Source: Fusobacterium varium (GTDB taxonomy: Bacteria > Fusobacteriota > Fusobacteriia > Fusobacteriales > Fusobacteriaceae). From it: 64,000 nt of DNA. Position 1 is the first letter of the stretch, and each line of letters starts with the position of its first letter. The stretch lies in the NCBI GenBank assembly GCA_900637705.1, contig LR134390.1:1364001-1428000 (forward strand), in the 5' to 3' direction. Positions 46,701 through 56,400 of this stretch are shown here, one piece after another. Under the pieces are notes generated by a model, which saw nothing but the letters and a program-made list of their open reading frames with translations, was not told the origin of the DNA and searched no databases. The position numbers and the translations under genes were made by a program.

Positions 46701-47873
46701 ATGAAAAATTTTACTTATAATGTAAGTACTAAAATACTTTTTGGTACTGGAAAAGTAGATGAACTTGGAAACGAAGTAAAGAAAATAGGAAATAAAGTAT
46801 TGCTGGTATATGGTAAAGGAAGCATCAAGAAAAATGGACTTTATGACAAAGTTATAGAGGTTTTGAAAAGAGCAGAAGTTACTATATTTGAACTTCCAAA
46901 CATTGACCCTAATCCTAGAATCGAATGTGTATATTATGGAGCTGAAATATGTAAAAGAGAAGGAATAGAACTTGTACTGGCTATAGGTGGTGGAAGTACT
47001 ATAGACTGTGCAAAAGCCATAGCAGCCCAAAGCGAATATAACGGAGATGTATGGGAAGACCTTTATGTTAAAAATAAAATGAAGCAGTTAACTTCAGCTC
47101 TTCCAGTTGCCTCTGTATTAACATTAGCAGCTACTGGAAGCGAAATGAATGGTAATAGTGTAATTTCAAATATGAAAGAAAATAGAAAATTATCAATAGG
47201 AAGCGATCTTTTAAGACCTGTATTTTCTATACTTGATCCAATATATACTTATAGTGTAAATAAGTATCAGACAGCTGCAGGAACAGCTGATATAATGAGT
47301 CATATCTTTGAACAGTATTTTTCACCTGATCATGATGGTTTTTTACAAAATCGTTTAATGGAAGGGCTTCTAAAAACTGTAATACATTTTGGACCTATTG
47401 CATATAATGAGCCTGAAAATTATGAGGCCAGAGCAAATCTTATGTGGGGAAGTTCTTTAGCCTTGAACGGACTCCTTACTTATGGTAAAATATCTACAGA
47501 TTGGGCAACTCATGGTATAGAACATGAGCTTAGCGCCTATCATGATATAACTCATGGTGTTGGACTTGCTATCCTTACTCCTGTATGGATGGAATATGTA
47601 TTGTCAGATGAAAATGTTCATAGATTTGAAGAATATGGAAGATATGTATGGAATATTTCAGGAAATGACCCTATGACTATCGCAAAAGAAGCAATAAATA
47701 AGACAAGAGAATTTTTTAAATCTCTAAATATCCCAAGTACTTTAAGAGAGGTAGGAATAAAGGAAGAAAATCTTGAAAGAATGGCTGATGCAGCTGTTGC
47801 CTTTGGGCCTCTTGGAACAATGAAAAAACTTCATAAAGCTGATGTACTTGAGATTTTAAAAAGAGCTTTTTAA
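46701..47873 (+). CDS. Iron-containing alcohol dehydrogenase (butanol dehydrogenase-like)
   Basis: 390 residues of the type III alcohol dehydrogenase family. NAD(P)-binding IGGGSTIDCAKAIA, metal-binding DIMSHIFEQYF and THGIEHELSAYHDITHGVGLA are all present, with His and Asp ligands intact. It resembles the YqdH/BdhA group that reduces butyraldehyde or similar aldehydes with NAD(P)H, a role that fits a butyrate-forming fermenter. It lies between the FAD protein and the Bax-inhibitor-like gene on the same strand. Confidence 0.9.
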   Translation: MKNFTYNVSTKILFGTGKVDELGNEVKKIGNKVLLVYGKGSIKKNGLYDKVIEVLKRAEVTIFELPNIDPNPRIECVYYGAEICKREGIELVLAIGGGSTIDCAKAIAAQSEYNGDVWEDLYVKNKMKQLTSALPVASVLTLAATGSEMNGNSVISNMKENRKLSIGSDLLRPVFSILDPIYTYSVNKYQTAAGTADIMSHIFEQYFSPDHDGFLQNRLMEGLLKTVIHFGPIAYNEPENYEARANLMWGSSLALNGLLTYGKISTDWATHGIEHELSAYHDITHGVGLAILTPVWMEYVLSDENVHRFEEYGRYVWNISGNDPMTIAKEAINKTREFFKSLNIPSTLREVGIKEENLERMADAAVAFGPLGTMKKLHKADVLEILKRAF

Positions 47874-47906
47874 AATTTTAAATATAAATCAGGAGGTAGC
47901 ACAATA

Positions 47907-48623
47907 ATGAACGAATATGATTTAAATGAGATGCGTAACGAACAAGGGGTCTATGTCAATGTGGAAACAACTAATAGATTTCTTAGAAAAGTTTTTTTGA
48001 ACATGGTAGTTGGAGTACTTATTACAACAATAGTTCCAATATACTTATTTGGTTTTAATGCAAGACTGCTATATGCTATAATGCCTTATTTCAAAATAAT
48101 AATGTTTGCAGAGATAGCTCTTGTATTTGGTCTAAGTTTGGGAATCAATAAAATGTCTTCTGGGACTGCCAGAATGATGTTTTTCCTTTATTCATTGATG
48201 AATGGAGTGCTTTTCAGCAGTTTAGGATTTGTATTCCACCCTGTAAGTATATTCTATACTTTAGGTGTAGCTTTGATAATGTTTATAGTTATTGCAGCTT
48301 ATGGATATACTACAAAGGAAGATCTCAGCAATTATGGAAAATATTTAATGACTGGGCTTATAAGTATAATTATAATGTCATTAATCAACTTCTTCCTTAA
48401 AGCTCCAATACTTTATTGGATTGGAACTGTTCTAGGAATAGTTATTTTCTCTGCTCTTATTGCCTATGATGTTAATAGAATCAAAAAAATAGCTTTTCAA
48501 ATGTCAAATGGCGATGAAGAAGTTATGAATAAACTTGGAATAATTGGTGCTCTTAATCTTTATCTTGACTTTATAAATCTATTCCTATATCTTTTAAGAA
48601 TATTTGGAAAAAGAAGAAGATAG
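47907..48623 (+). CDS. Bax inhibitor-1 / YccA family membrane protein
   Basis: 238 residues with a short cytoplasmic N-terminus and seven hydrophobic segments. It keeps the family layout, including FSSLGFVF, AAYGYTTKEDLSNYGKYLMTGL and the C-terminal YDVNRIKKIA, with Asp and Arg. Members are inner-membrane proteins that can leak calcium or protons and interact with FtsH; the physiological role here is not known. Ribosome site AGGAGG. Confidence 0.9.
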   Translation: MNEYDLNEMRNEQGVYVNVETTNRFLRKVFLNMVVGVLITTIVPIYLFGFNARLLYAIMPYFKIIMFAEIALVFGLSLGINKMSSGTARMMFFLYSLMNGVLFSSLGFVFHPVSIFYTLGVALIMFIVIAAYGYTTKEDLSNYGKYLMTGLISIIIMSLINFFLKAPILYWIGTVLGIVIFSALIAYDVNRIKKIAFQMSNGDEEVMNKLGIIGALNLYLDFINLFLYLLRIFGKRRR

Positions 48624-48638
48624 TCTGGAGGAGATTAA

Positions 48639-49583
48639 ATGAAAATTAAAAAAATACTTCCTTTAATATTTGCAGCTGTTTCTGTAAGTTCATTTGGAGG
48701 AACTCATGATCTTCAAACTAATCTTTCAGAAATAAACGGAAAAATAATAACTGACAGAGGAAGCAGCCAGTTTAGAGAAAGTGTAATGTTCAAGAAAATG
48801 GACAGAAGAGGATATAGTGGAAGTTCTCAATATATTGAAGGAATAGGAAAAATTAAATCCAGTTATGACAAAGATGATTATAATACTGATTATGATGCCA
48901 AAATTAAAGGTTTTTTAATGGCTACTAACAGTACCTTTTTATCAAATCCTGACTTAATGACTGGAATGAGTTTTGGATATATAAAATCAAAAGCTGACTA
49001 TGATGATTCTTTTGACAGCAGTCAGAAAGTCAGAACTTATGGATTAAATACTTACCTTGCTTACAATAAAGACAACTGGCTTTTCATTGGAAGAGCTGGA
49101 TATGACGAAGGTAAAAATATTTTAAGAACCCAAGGTATTTCCAATATAGTTTACAGAACTAAAAATTATTCTCTGGGAGCAGAGGGAGGCTATTTTTTCG
49201 AACTTGGAGAAAAGTCACTGCTTTATCCCTATTTAGGAATTGGTTGGAATCAATATACGACTAAAGGTCATGATGGAATATCTACTTCCAATGAAAGAAT
49301 AGGAAGTGGAAATGCTGGACTTATGTATTCTAAAGAAATGGGCGAAAAGTTTCTAATTACAGGAAATGTAGAGTGGTCTTATGAATTTGCAAATAGAAAG
49401 AGATTTATTACAGATTCTGGTAAAATAAAAGCATTGGAAGTGTCAAGAGATACTGGAATGGTCAGTGTAGGTATGGGATATTATATTGATCCAGATTTTT
49501 TAATCAATGTAAAATATCAAGGGTATATAAATAAAAATTATTATTATGATATGATAGTTTTAGGTTTTATACATAATTTTTAA
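48639..49583 (+). CDS. Outer-membrane autotransporter-type beta-barrel protein
   Basis: 314 residues with a signal peptide (about 1-20). The first mature stretch is short and polar. The rest fits an autotransporter barrel: FLMATNSTFLS, LMTGMSFGYIKSKADYDDS, YLAYNKDNWLFIGRAGYD, closing with VLGFIHNF and a terminal Phe. With almost no passenger it is probably a stand-alone barrel. It follows the Bax-inhibitor-like gene by 15 bases. Ribosome site GGAGGAG. Confidence 0.75.
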   Translation: MKIKKILPLIFAAVSVSSFGGTHDLQTNLSEINGKIITDRGSSQFRESVMFKKMDRRGYSGSSQYIEGIGKIKSSYDKDDYNTDYDAKIKGFLMATNSTFLSNPDLMTGMSFGYIKSKADYDDSFDSSQKVRTYGLNTYLAYNKDNWLFIGRAGYDEGKNILRTQGISNIVYRTKNYSLGAEGGYFFELGEKSLLYPYLGIGWNQYTTKGHDGISTSNERIGSGNAGLMYSKEMGEKFLITGNVEWSYEFANRKRFITDSGKIKALEVSRDTGMVSVGMGYYIDPDFLINVKYQGYINKNYYYDMIVLGFIHNF

Positions 49584-49605
49584 CTTATAGTAAATTTATA
49601 TTAGA

Positions 49606-49647
49606 GCAAAAATGCTGAAAAGATTATTTTCTTTTTGGCATTTTTTA
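49606..49647 (+). terminator. Terminator of the outer-membrane protein gene
   Basis: AAAAATGC faces GCATTTTTT with an inner AAAAGA/TTTTCT pairing, followed by more T, 23 bases after the stop of the preceding + strand gene. Confidence 0.65.
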
Positions 49648-49774
49648 TATATCGGAAAATTATAATCTAGTTCTTTTTCAAAATGTTTTAAAACTAATTT
49701 TACAAAGGCTTTTTTAATTCTATTTAATTCCATTTAACATGGCATTACTATTTTAAATTTTATATTAAATAAAA

Positions 49775-49828
49775 AAAGAGGTTAACTTAACTAAAAGTAT
49801 AATTTTAGCTTTCTAGTCAACCTCTTTT
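49775..49828 (-). terminator. Terminator of the GNAT gene
   Basis: AAAGAGGTTAACT (49775-49787) and AGTCAACCTCTTT (49815-49827) form a stem with one bulge; it lies directly 3' of the - strand gene ending at 49836. Confidence 0.7.
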
Positions 49829-49835
49829 ATATTTT

Positions 49836-50495
49836 TTAAATTTTTATATTTTCTGGATCTTCTAATTTATTTACCATTTCTGCAAATACATCTTGTGATG
49901 GTTCATACTTTTTTTCTTTTGGAGGAAATGTAGATTCATACTTTAAAAATTCATCTCCTTCAAATGGAACATCACTTAAAAATTCATGAAGATTTCCAGA
50001 AATTCCCTTCAATGAATCAGGATAAAGCTCCATAACCAAAAGTGCTTTAACAAAAACACCATCAGCTCTTGCTATTCCAAATTTAGCAGCACTCTGAAAC
50101 CCAACTCTAGTATAATATCCAGGATAACCATATATAGCTATTCCTTTATATCCCATTTCAGCTGCAACTTTTTTGCTGTGCTCTATTAAGGCTCTTCCTA
50201 TTCCAAGATTATGATATTTAGGATCAACACATAGAGGTCCAAAATTTAAAATCTCATGACTATTTCCATTTTTATCTCTTACTTCAGCTTTAGTATAAAA
50301 AATCTGTCCAACTATTTCTCCATCTTTAAGTGCTACAAAATTAAGTTCAGGAATAGTTATTTTAGAATTTCTTAAATAGTGAGGTATAAAATGTTCACTA
50401 GCTCCTGGAACATACAAATTCCAAAAAGCTTCTCTAATCATCTCTTCAACTTTTCTATAATCTTTTTTTTCTTCTAATCTTATTTCTAATTTCAA
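49836..50495 (-). CDS. GNAT family N-acetyltransferase
   Basis: 219 residues. The acetyl-CoA binding region is LCVDPKYHNLGIGRALIEHS (motif A, Q/R-x-x-G-x-G/A), followed by AIYGYPGYYTRVGFQ. A ~60-residue C-terminal extension goes beyond the GNAT core. This arrangement matches the YhbS-type group. Substrate unknown. The probable start is TTG 50495, preceded by GGAGGG. Confidence 0.85.
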   Translation of the reverse strand: MKLEIRLEEKKDYRKVEEMIREAFWNLYVPGASEHFIPHYLRNSKITIPELNFVALKDGEIVGQIFYTKAEVRDKNGNSHEILNFGPLCVDPKYHNLGIGRALIEHSKKVAAEMGYKGIAIYGYPGYYTRVGFQSAAKFGIARADGVFVKALLVMELYPDSLKGISGNLHEFLSDVPFEGDEFLKYESTFPPKEKKYEPSQDVFAEMVNKLEDPENIKI

Positions 50496-50694
50496 TATTA
50501 CCCTCCGACTAATTATATTTTTGATTGTAAATTTTTATCAAAACCTATAATAGAAAGGGATTTTAATCCTTCCTAATTATAGGAAGAATACACTATCCTT
50601 ATTTAACACCCAATCACCTCTAAATAAATTTATTACACATAATAACATATAATTACTATAAAATCAATAAAAAGAAAATTGCTTCACCATATTT

Positions 50695-51861
50695 TTATAC
50701 ATCTTCATTATAAGTTTTATAAAATTCTCCTAATGGAATAAACGCTGCACCTAATAAATTAGCATTGTCAGAAAGAGATGAAAATTCAAGTATATCTGCA
50801 TCATTACTGAAAATATTATTTGAGAAAATTATCTCTTTAAGCATTGGCTCAAAATATTCTTTATAATCTGAAATTTTTCCTCCAATAATTATTTTATCAG
50901 AATTCAGCATCATTAAAGCAGTTTTTATTCCCAAAGCTAAAATCCATGTGTATCTTTCTAATATTTTTTTTCCTTTCTCATTTCCTATAAACTTTTCTTG
51001 GAAGATATCTTCATATTCTTTTATTTCACATTGAAACTCTTTTTCAAATTCTTTCATTAATGCCAGATTAGAGCAATATTGTTCTAAGCAGCCTTCACTG
51101 CCGCAAGCACATTTATCTCCATTTGGTATAATTGGAATATGCCCTATCTCTCCAGATTTATTTCCCTTTCCTCTATATAACTGGTTTTCTACTATAATTC
51201 CAGAACCTATCCCAGTATCTATTGAAACAAAAAGAATATTTTTTTTAGTTTGAAGTCCTGAATGATTAACTATATACTCTCCTATAGCTCCAGCATTTGC
51301 TTCATTTTCTAAAAATATAGGAAGCCCAAATTCTTCTTCTATCTCTTTCATATCTTGATTTAAAAGAGAAAAATTACCACCTAATTTTATCATATTATTT
51401 TCAGGATTTACAATCCCAGGAAGAACTATCCCTATTCCTTTTATAAATTCTTTTTTATCAAATTCCCATAAGAATTTTTTTAATTCATTTATGACCAGAA
51501 AAACAAAATTCTCACTATTAATAAATTCTTCTTTGACAACAGTTTGCTTTAATATTTTTCCATCAAGGTTTATTAAGACCATAGATATATGATTCATTTC
51601 AACTTTAATTCCAATGGAAAAGTAAGCATCAGGGTTAAATTGATATTTTATTGCTTTTCTACCAAGTTTTCCATTATTAGTTCCTGTTTCATATATCAGC
51701 TTATTTGTCAAAAACCTTTCTAATATTTTTGTAACCGTTGGAATACTAATATTTAAGTATTGAGATATCTCTAATTTACTGAACTCTCTTACTTCTACTA
51801 AAAATCTAAAGGTTCTATTTTCATTTCTGAGTTTTTCTCTTTTCTGATAAATTATTTCCAT
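50695..51861 (-). CDS. ROK family transcriptional regulator
   Basis: 388 residues. The N-terminal ~70 residues form a winged helix-turn-helix (ISQYLNISIPTVTKILE). The rest is a ROK sugar-kinase-like domain with the ATP-site DTGIGSGIIVEN and the zinc-binding motif CACGSEGCLEQYC, the signature of ROK repressors (XylR, NagC, Mlc). It probably senses a sugar or amino sugar; nagB and an RpiR regulator are in the window but distant. It is monocistronic with a ribosome site (AAGGAG). Confidence 0.9.
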   Translation of the reverse strand: MEIIYQKREKLRNENRTFRFLVEVREFSKLEISQYLNISIPTVTKILERFLTNKLIYETGTNNGKLGRKAIKYQFNPDAYFSIGIKVEMNHISMVLINLDGKILKQTVVKEEFINSENFVFLVINELKKFLWEFDKKEFIKGIGIVLPGIVNPENNMIKLGGNFSLLNQDMKEIEEEFGLPIFLENEANAGAIGEYIVNHSGLQTKKNILFVSIDTGIGSGIIVENQLYRGKGNKSGEIGHIPIIPNGDKCACGSEGCLEQYCSNLALMKEFEKEFQCEIKEYEDIFQEKFIGNEKGKKILERYTWILALGIKTALMMLNSDKIIIGGKISDYKEYFEPMLKEIIFSNNIFSNDADILEFSSLSDNANLLGAAFIPLGEFYKTYNEDV

Positions 51862-52220
51862 CTTTTCTCCTTTTGAATAGTTGGATACTTCTATCTATAT
51901 TTTTACACTAATTATAATATTAAGTCAATAACTTAATTCAATTTTTTTATCTTTATTTGAATTGTTCTGTTCTAATAATATATTGTTCTGAAAATCCTTG
52001 AAAAATATTTTTGCTTTTTTAATTTTTCTATAATAATCTTTAAAATGAAACTTTTATCTGATTGAACTTTGGAAAAATGTAAGCAAATATTTTGATATTA
52101 TTTACAAAAACGTAAAAAAATGGTATCATACAGTTAACATTTATGTATTTGGAAAATTAGTAAACTTTACTGTTTGATTAGAGTATAAAATATAAAAAAT
52201 TTCAGAATGGGTGATGTGCC
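51862..52220. other. Intergenic region between divergent genes
   Basis: AT-rich, no open frame of note. It holds the promoter at 52101-52129 and presumably the promoter of the ROK gene. Confidence 0.5.
52101..52129 (+). promoter_or_regulatory. Probable promoter of the 97-residue gene
   Basis: TTTACA (52101-52106), 17-base spacer, TATCAT (52124-52129), about 90 bases before the ATG at 52221. Confidence 0.5.
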
Positions 52221-52514
52221 ATGGTTGTAAAAATAACAAAAGTGAAGAATCATTTGGAGAGTAACTTTGAATTTACATTAGAAAATTTTGAAAAAGAATT
52301 AAATGATTTAAAAAGAGATTATAAGATAAATAATGTATCTAACATGGAAGAATTAATAATTGAAAAAATTAAATTCTTTCACTACCTTGAAGAAGGAAAG
52401 GCAGGAAATCCATTAGTGATTAAAGATTCAGATAAAAATGGAGGAATTGTTGTTATGCTTACAGGAAAAGATAAAGAAATTGTTTCTTATTTAATAAATA
52501 CTACTATAAAATAA
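52221..52514 (+). CDS. Hypothetical small protein
   Basis: A 97-residue protein, charged, with no signal peptide. It has a helical N-terminal half and a short beta segment (GIVVMLTGKDKEIVSYL). No family recognised. It has its own promoter-like sequence and a strong terminator, so it is a real single-gene unit. The ribosome site is weak (GGGTGATG). Confidence 0.6.
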   Translation: MVVKITKVKNHLESNFEFTLENFEKELNDLKRDYKINNVSNMEELIIEKIKFFHYLEEGKAGNPLVIKDSDKNGGIVVMLTGKDKEIVSYLINTTIK

Positions 52515-52515
52515 T

Positions 52516-52539
52516 AGCTGCCTGCTGGCAGCTTTTTTT
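52516..52539 (+). terminator. Terminator of the 97-residue gene
   Basis: AGCTGCC (52516-52522), TGCT loop, GGCAGCT (52527-52533), then a run of T to 52539. Confidence 0.9.
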
Positions 52540-52722
52540 ATTATTTTCTTTTTTTCTCTTAATTTTTTTATACTTTTATAACCTATAAAAACTCTCATCA
52601 CTGAGAGCTTTCTATAGGTTTACTTTATTTAAATATTTGCAGGAAATCCTCCCACTTATAGAAGTGATGAGAAGTTCTCTTAATATAATTATAAATTTCA
52701 AATAAAATAAATAAAATATGAA

Positions 52723-53169
52723 TTATTTAGCTTGCGCCTGTCCATCATTAGTTCCCTCTACAGTTTCTATTTCCTGTACTTCTACTTGCTCTACATAAGG
52801 ATTTGGAGTAGGAGTTTTTATTTTCTTTTCAAGAGATATAAGATTTTCTTTCATTGAAGTAAAACTTTTTTCCATTTCTTTAGTTAGTTTTTCTTGCTCA
52901 GCTTTGTTTTTTATACCAGATATCTCTTTTTTTATAGCTTCTTCTTTAGTTTGAAGTTCAGCTAATAATTTTTGAATTCTATCTTCTGCTTGAGCTTCAG
53001 TCATAGTTGAATCTTTAACAATGCTTTCTTGAAAAGCTGCAAAGTCTTTTTGAGTTTCTGTCATAATCTTTTGTACTTCCTGATTAGGTTTATCATTTCC
53101 ACAACCAGCAAATACCAAAGCTGATAAAAGAGAACCTGCAATGATATAGTTTAATTTTTTCATTTTCAT
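52723..53169 (-). CDS. Lipoprotein with coiled-coil body
   Basis: 148 residues. Lipoprotein signal (hydrophobic stretch ending LVFAGCGND, Cys near residue 19), then a long Glu/Lys-rich coiled coil (about 30-120), then a short polar tail with VEQVEVQEIETVEG. I place the start at ATG 53169 after GGAGGAATT; the upstream ATG at 53220 lacks a ribosome site. Function unknown; probably anchored in a membrane facing the periplasm. Confidence 0.75.
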   Translation of the reverse strand: MKMKKLNYIIAGSLLSALVFAGCGNDKPNQEVQKIMTETQKDFAAFQESIVKDSTMTEAQAEDRIQKLLAELQTKEEAIKKEISGIKNKAEQEKLTKEMEKSFTSMKENLISLEKKIKTPTPNPYVEQVEVQEIETVEGTNDGQAQAK

Positions 53170-53347
53170 ATAAATTCCTCCTGTTAATAATATGTCATTT
53201 ATATTATTAATATTCGACAAAAAAAACAGATTTCTTTTTATTAATTATTTTATTTTTAAAATTTATTATAATGACAATCAACTCTTTTATTTTAATTCAT
53301 AAAATAGTATAATGTATATGGGAAAGATTCATGGAGAAAGGAACGAT

Positions 53348-54220
53348 ATGGAAAGAACAAGAGAAGAAAAAATTAAAAGAAAGTTTATTGGAGCTCATGT
53401 CAGCACAGTTGGAGGTCCTTTTAATGCTCCTAAAAATGCAAAAGAAATTGGAGCTAGAGCTTTTGGAATGTTTGTTAAAAACCAAAGAAGATGGGAAGCT
53501 AAGCCGTTAACTGCTGAAGATATAGAAAAATTTAAAAAAGCTTTAAAAGAAAATGGCTACACTAATGAATATATACTTCCACATGACAGCTATCTTATAA
53601 ACTTAGGTGCAAAAGATGAAGAAAAAAGAGAGAAATCTCTTAATGCTTTTATTGAAGAAATAAAAAGATGTGATCAGTTGGGATTAAAATATTTGAATAC
53701 CCACCCTGGGAGCCATCTAAATGAAATTTCTGAAGATGAATGTATCAACAATATAGCAGATTGTATAAATAAAGCCATTGAAGTTACAGAAAATATAATT
53801 ATTGTATTAGAAAATACATCTGGGCAAGGCTCAAATATGGGATATAAGTTTGAACATTTAGGTAAAATTATTGAAAAAGTAAAAAACAAAGAGAGAATAG
53901 GTGTCTGTATTGATACTTGCCATACAATAACAGCAGGATATGAGTTGAAAGATGAAGTTGGTTATAAAAAAACTATGGCTGAATTTGAAAAATATGTTGG
54001 TTTTAAATATCTTAAGGGTGTACATTTAAATGACTCTAAATTTGATACAGGAAGCAGAAAAGATAGACATGACAGTATAGGAAAAGGTATATTGGGAATG
54101 AAATTTTTCGAGAGATTCATGAATGATGAAAGATTTGATAATATTCCAATTATACTAGAAACTATAGACAGTTCTATCTGGAAAGAAGAAATAAACCTTT
54201 TATATAGTCTTATCAAATAA
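53348..54220 (+). CDS. nfo: Endonuclease IV (AP endonuclease)
   Basis: 290 residues of the Nfo family: FIGAHVSTVGGPFNAP at the start, LNTHPGSHL, VLENTSGQGSNMG with a metal-binding Glu, IGVCIDTCHTITAGY, and HLNDSKFDTGSRKDRHDSIGKG, which together carry the His/Asp/Glu ligands of the three-zinc centre. It cuts DNA at abasic sites in base-excision repair. The start at 53348 has AAAGGA upstream; 53312 is an in-frame ATG without one. Confidence 0.93.
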   Translation: MERTREEKIKRKFIGAHVSTVGGPFNAPKNAKEIGARAFGMFVKNQRRWEAKPLTAEDIEKFKKALKENGYTNEYILPHDSYLINLGAKDEEKREKSLNAFIEEIKRCDQLGLKYLNTHPGSHLNEISEDECINNIADCINKAIEVTENIIIVLENTSGQGSNMGYKFEHLGKIIEKVKNKERIGVCIDTCHTITAGYELKDEVGYKKTMAEFEKYVGFKYLKGVHLNDSKFDTGSRKDRHDSIGKGILGMKFFERFMNDERFDNIPIILETIDSSIWKEEINLLYSLIK

Positions 54221-54239
54221 ATTTAAAGGAGGAATATAT

Positions 54240-54746
54240 ATGGATTTTTTAAGCAGAAGAACAATAAGAAAATTTAAAGAAAAAAAAGTAGAAAAAGAAG
54301 TGGTTATGGAACTTATGAAAACTGCCTTGGTATCTCCAAGTGGAAGAAATCAAAGACCATATGAATTTGTAGTAATAGATGATAAAGATATAATAAAAAA
54401 ACTATCTGTATCTAAAGAGAATGGAGCTATATTTGCTGCTGAAGCACCTCTTATGATAGTTATATTTGGACATCAAAATCCTACTTGGGACGATGACTGT
54501 GCTATTGCCAGCACTATAATTCAGCTGAAAGCACATGAACTTGGACTTGGATCATGCTGGATACAAACTAAAGAAAAAGTAGATGCTGAAGGAAATTCAA
54601 CTGATGAAAATATTAAAAAAATACTTGGTGCTCCATCAGAGTTAAAAGTGCATAATATGATAGCTTTGGGATATCCAGCTGAAGAAAAACCAGCTTATAC
54701 AGATGCTGATGCTGATATGACTAAACTTCATTTTAATAAATTTTAA
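54240..54746 (+). CDS. Nitroreductase family protein
   Basis: 168 residues. FMN-binding features of the family are present: SRRTIRKFKEKKV at the N-terminus, PSGRNQRPYEFVVI, then AASTII-like AIASTIIQLKAHELGLGSCWIQ, and MIALGYPAEEKP. It is a short single-domain form that works as a dimer. Substrate unknown; members reduce nitro compounds or quinones. It follows nfo by 20 bases with a strong ribosome site (AAAGGAGG) and may be co-transcribed. Confidence 0.88.
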   Translation: MDFLSRRTIRKFKEKKVEKEVVMELMKTALVSPSGRNQRPYEFVVIDDKDIIKKLSVSKENGAIFAAEAPLMIVIFGHQNPTWDDDCAIASTIIQLKAHELGLGSCWIQTKEKVDAEGNSTDENIKKILGAPSELKVHNMIALGYPAEEKPAYTDADADMTKLHFNKF

Positions 54747-54761
54747 AATAAAAAAATCTTT

Positions 54762-54789
54762 AGAGGGAAATAAAAAATTTCCCTCTTTT
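54762..54789 (+). terminator. Terminator after the nitroreductase gene
   Basis: AGAGGGAAAT (54762-54771) pairs with ATTTCCCTCT (54777-54786), followed by T. Confidence 0.85.
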
Positions 54790-54953
54790 GATATATAAAC
54801 ATATAAGGGAAAATTATGATATTACACCAATTTTTTCATTAAAAAATTAAAGTATCTTTCTATATTTTCAAGATATTATAAAAAAGAATAATTTGATTAT
54901 TAAGAAATGAGCTGCCAAATATAAAAATACTATAAATATAAAAGGAGAAATTT

Positions 54954-55637
54954 ATGAGTACAGCCTCTGAGTGGAATATACAGCAAAAAGCATTAAAGGA
55001 GTTAATAGGAAAAAAAGATACTTTTGATAAAGCAAAAGATCTTTACCTATCCATGCACAGATATCTTCATTTCTCTGATAATGATAATACTCTAATGGAT
55101 CAATTATGGAAAATGCTTGATAAAAAAGACTTTTCAATTATGCCTACTACCAAAGATGTAACAATAGCTTGGAATATATGGCATATCACAAGAATAGAAG
55201 ACTTAACTGTAAATATTCTTTTGAATTGTTCCGAACAGATTTACAATAAAAAATGGCAGAAAAAAATGAAGGTATCCGTCACTGATACTGGAAATGCAAT
55301 GACTGATGATGAAATAATGGACTTAAGTAAAAATATAGATATAGAAGCATTGAAAGAATATAGAAAAGCTGTGGGAACTCAAACTCAATTAATATTCTCA
55401 AAACTTCAATTTGAAGATATGAAAAGAAAAGTAGAAAGTAAAGATATAGAAAGGATATTGAATGAGGGGGGAGTAATTAATCATCCTGATTCAATATGGC
55501 TCTTAGATTTTTGGGGAAGAAAAAATGTTGCTGGAATAATACTTATGCCAGGAACCAGACATCAGATAGGACATATAAATGACTGCTATAATTTAAAAAA
55601 TACTATTGACAGAAAGAAAGATTATTATAAAAGTTAA
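54954..55637 (+). CDS. DinB-like four-helix-bundle protein
   Basis: 227 residues. WHITRIED near residue 75 and TRHQIGHINDC near residue 200 supply the His residues that bind metal in the DinB/YfiT superfamily, and the helical pattern fits the four-helix bundle. Members include thiol transferases and damage-inducible proteins; this one's activity is unknown. Ribosome site AAAGGAG. Confidence 0.7.
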   Translation: MSTASEWNIQQKALKELIGKKDTFDKAKDLYLSMHRYLHFSDNDNTLMDQLWKMLDKKDFSIMPTTKDVTIAWNIWHITRIEDLTVNILLNCSEQIYNKKWQKKMKVSVTDTGNAMTDDEIMDLSKNIDIEALKEYRKAVGTQTQLIFSKLQFEDMKRKVESKDIERILNEGGVINHPDSIWLLDFWGRKNVAGIILMPGTRHQIGHINDCYNLKNTIDRKKDYYKS

Positions 55638-55726
55638 AGAGGATAAAACTCAAATTTAGACTTAATTTTAGAAGTTAATAAATCACTAAAATTATATCCC
55701 TATTTATGAGTTATCCTCTTTTTTTA
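55636..55726. terminator. Bidirectional terminator between convergent genes
   Basis: AAAGAGGATAAAACTCA on the left faces TGAGTTATCCTCTTT on the right, with T-runs on both outer sides, between the stops of the genes ending at 55637 and 55724. Confidence 0.7.
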
Positions 55727-56266
55727 TCTTGATAATTTCTGTAATGATTTTAAAATCATCTTATTTTTCTGCATTTTTTCAAATTTGCTCAACAACCAAT
55801 TAAGCTCCTGTTCATTAATATTAAGTTCTTCTTTTATATAGCTCTCCAGTTTTTCTATCTCTTGTGGTAAAAGAATGGGTCTTGTAGAGCTGTTTATTTC
55901 CTCAACCGTTCCCTCTCCCTCAAAGAAAAGCAACACTTTCTTCCAGTTAGATAGTAAATCAGTTTTTCTTAACAACATAATAGACTTATAATCAAGTTGT
56001 GGAATTTCCTTGTATCCTTTTCTTTTTAAAAAGGTTCTGATTTCTTCATCTTTTTCGCTGGCTAGAATAACTTCACCAGCTTTTTTGCTGTTCATTATTT
56101 TGGGAAGCCTCTTGACTTTACCTTTGGTTCTAAGATATTTAGACAAAGGAATAGTCTTTACTTCATTATAAAATTCGCAGACATATTCATTAAATGTCAT
56201 ACCATCTGGAATTTGATTATTTTCTATAGCTTCAATCATTTCATCGATTTTAGTAAAGTTTATCAT
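55724..56266 (-). CDS. Hypothetical protein
   Basis: 180 residues, soluble and charged, with no signal peptide. The C-terminal ~45 residues are helical and basic (WLLSKFEKMQKNKM). No family recognised. It is a lone gene that converges with the DinB-like gene. Confidence 0.6.
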   Translation of the reverse strand: MINFTKIDEMIEAIENNQIPDGMTFNEYVCEFYNEVKTIPLSKYLRTKGKVKRLPKIMNSKKAGEVILASEKDEEIRTFLKRKGYKEIPQLDYKSIMLLRKTDLLSNWKKVLLFFEGEGTVEEINSSTRPILLPQEIEKLESYIKEELNINEQELNWLLSKFEKMQKNKMILKSLQKLSR

Positions 56267-56400
56267 TGTTTACGAATCTCCTATCTGTTCAAAATAACCT
56301 TGTATAAATTATAACATTTATAGAAAGATTTTAAAAGGAAATTTGAAACTTGTCAAATAATGTGTTAGTATTTAACTAAGAATATTTAACTGGAGGAACA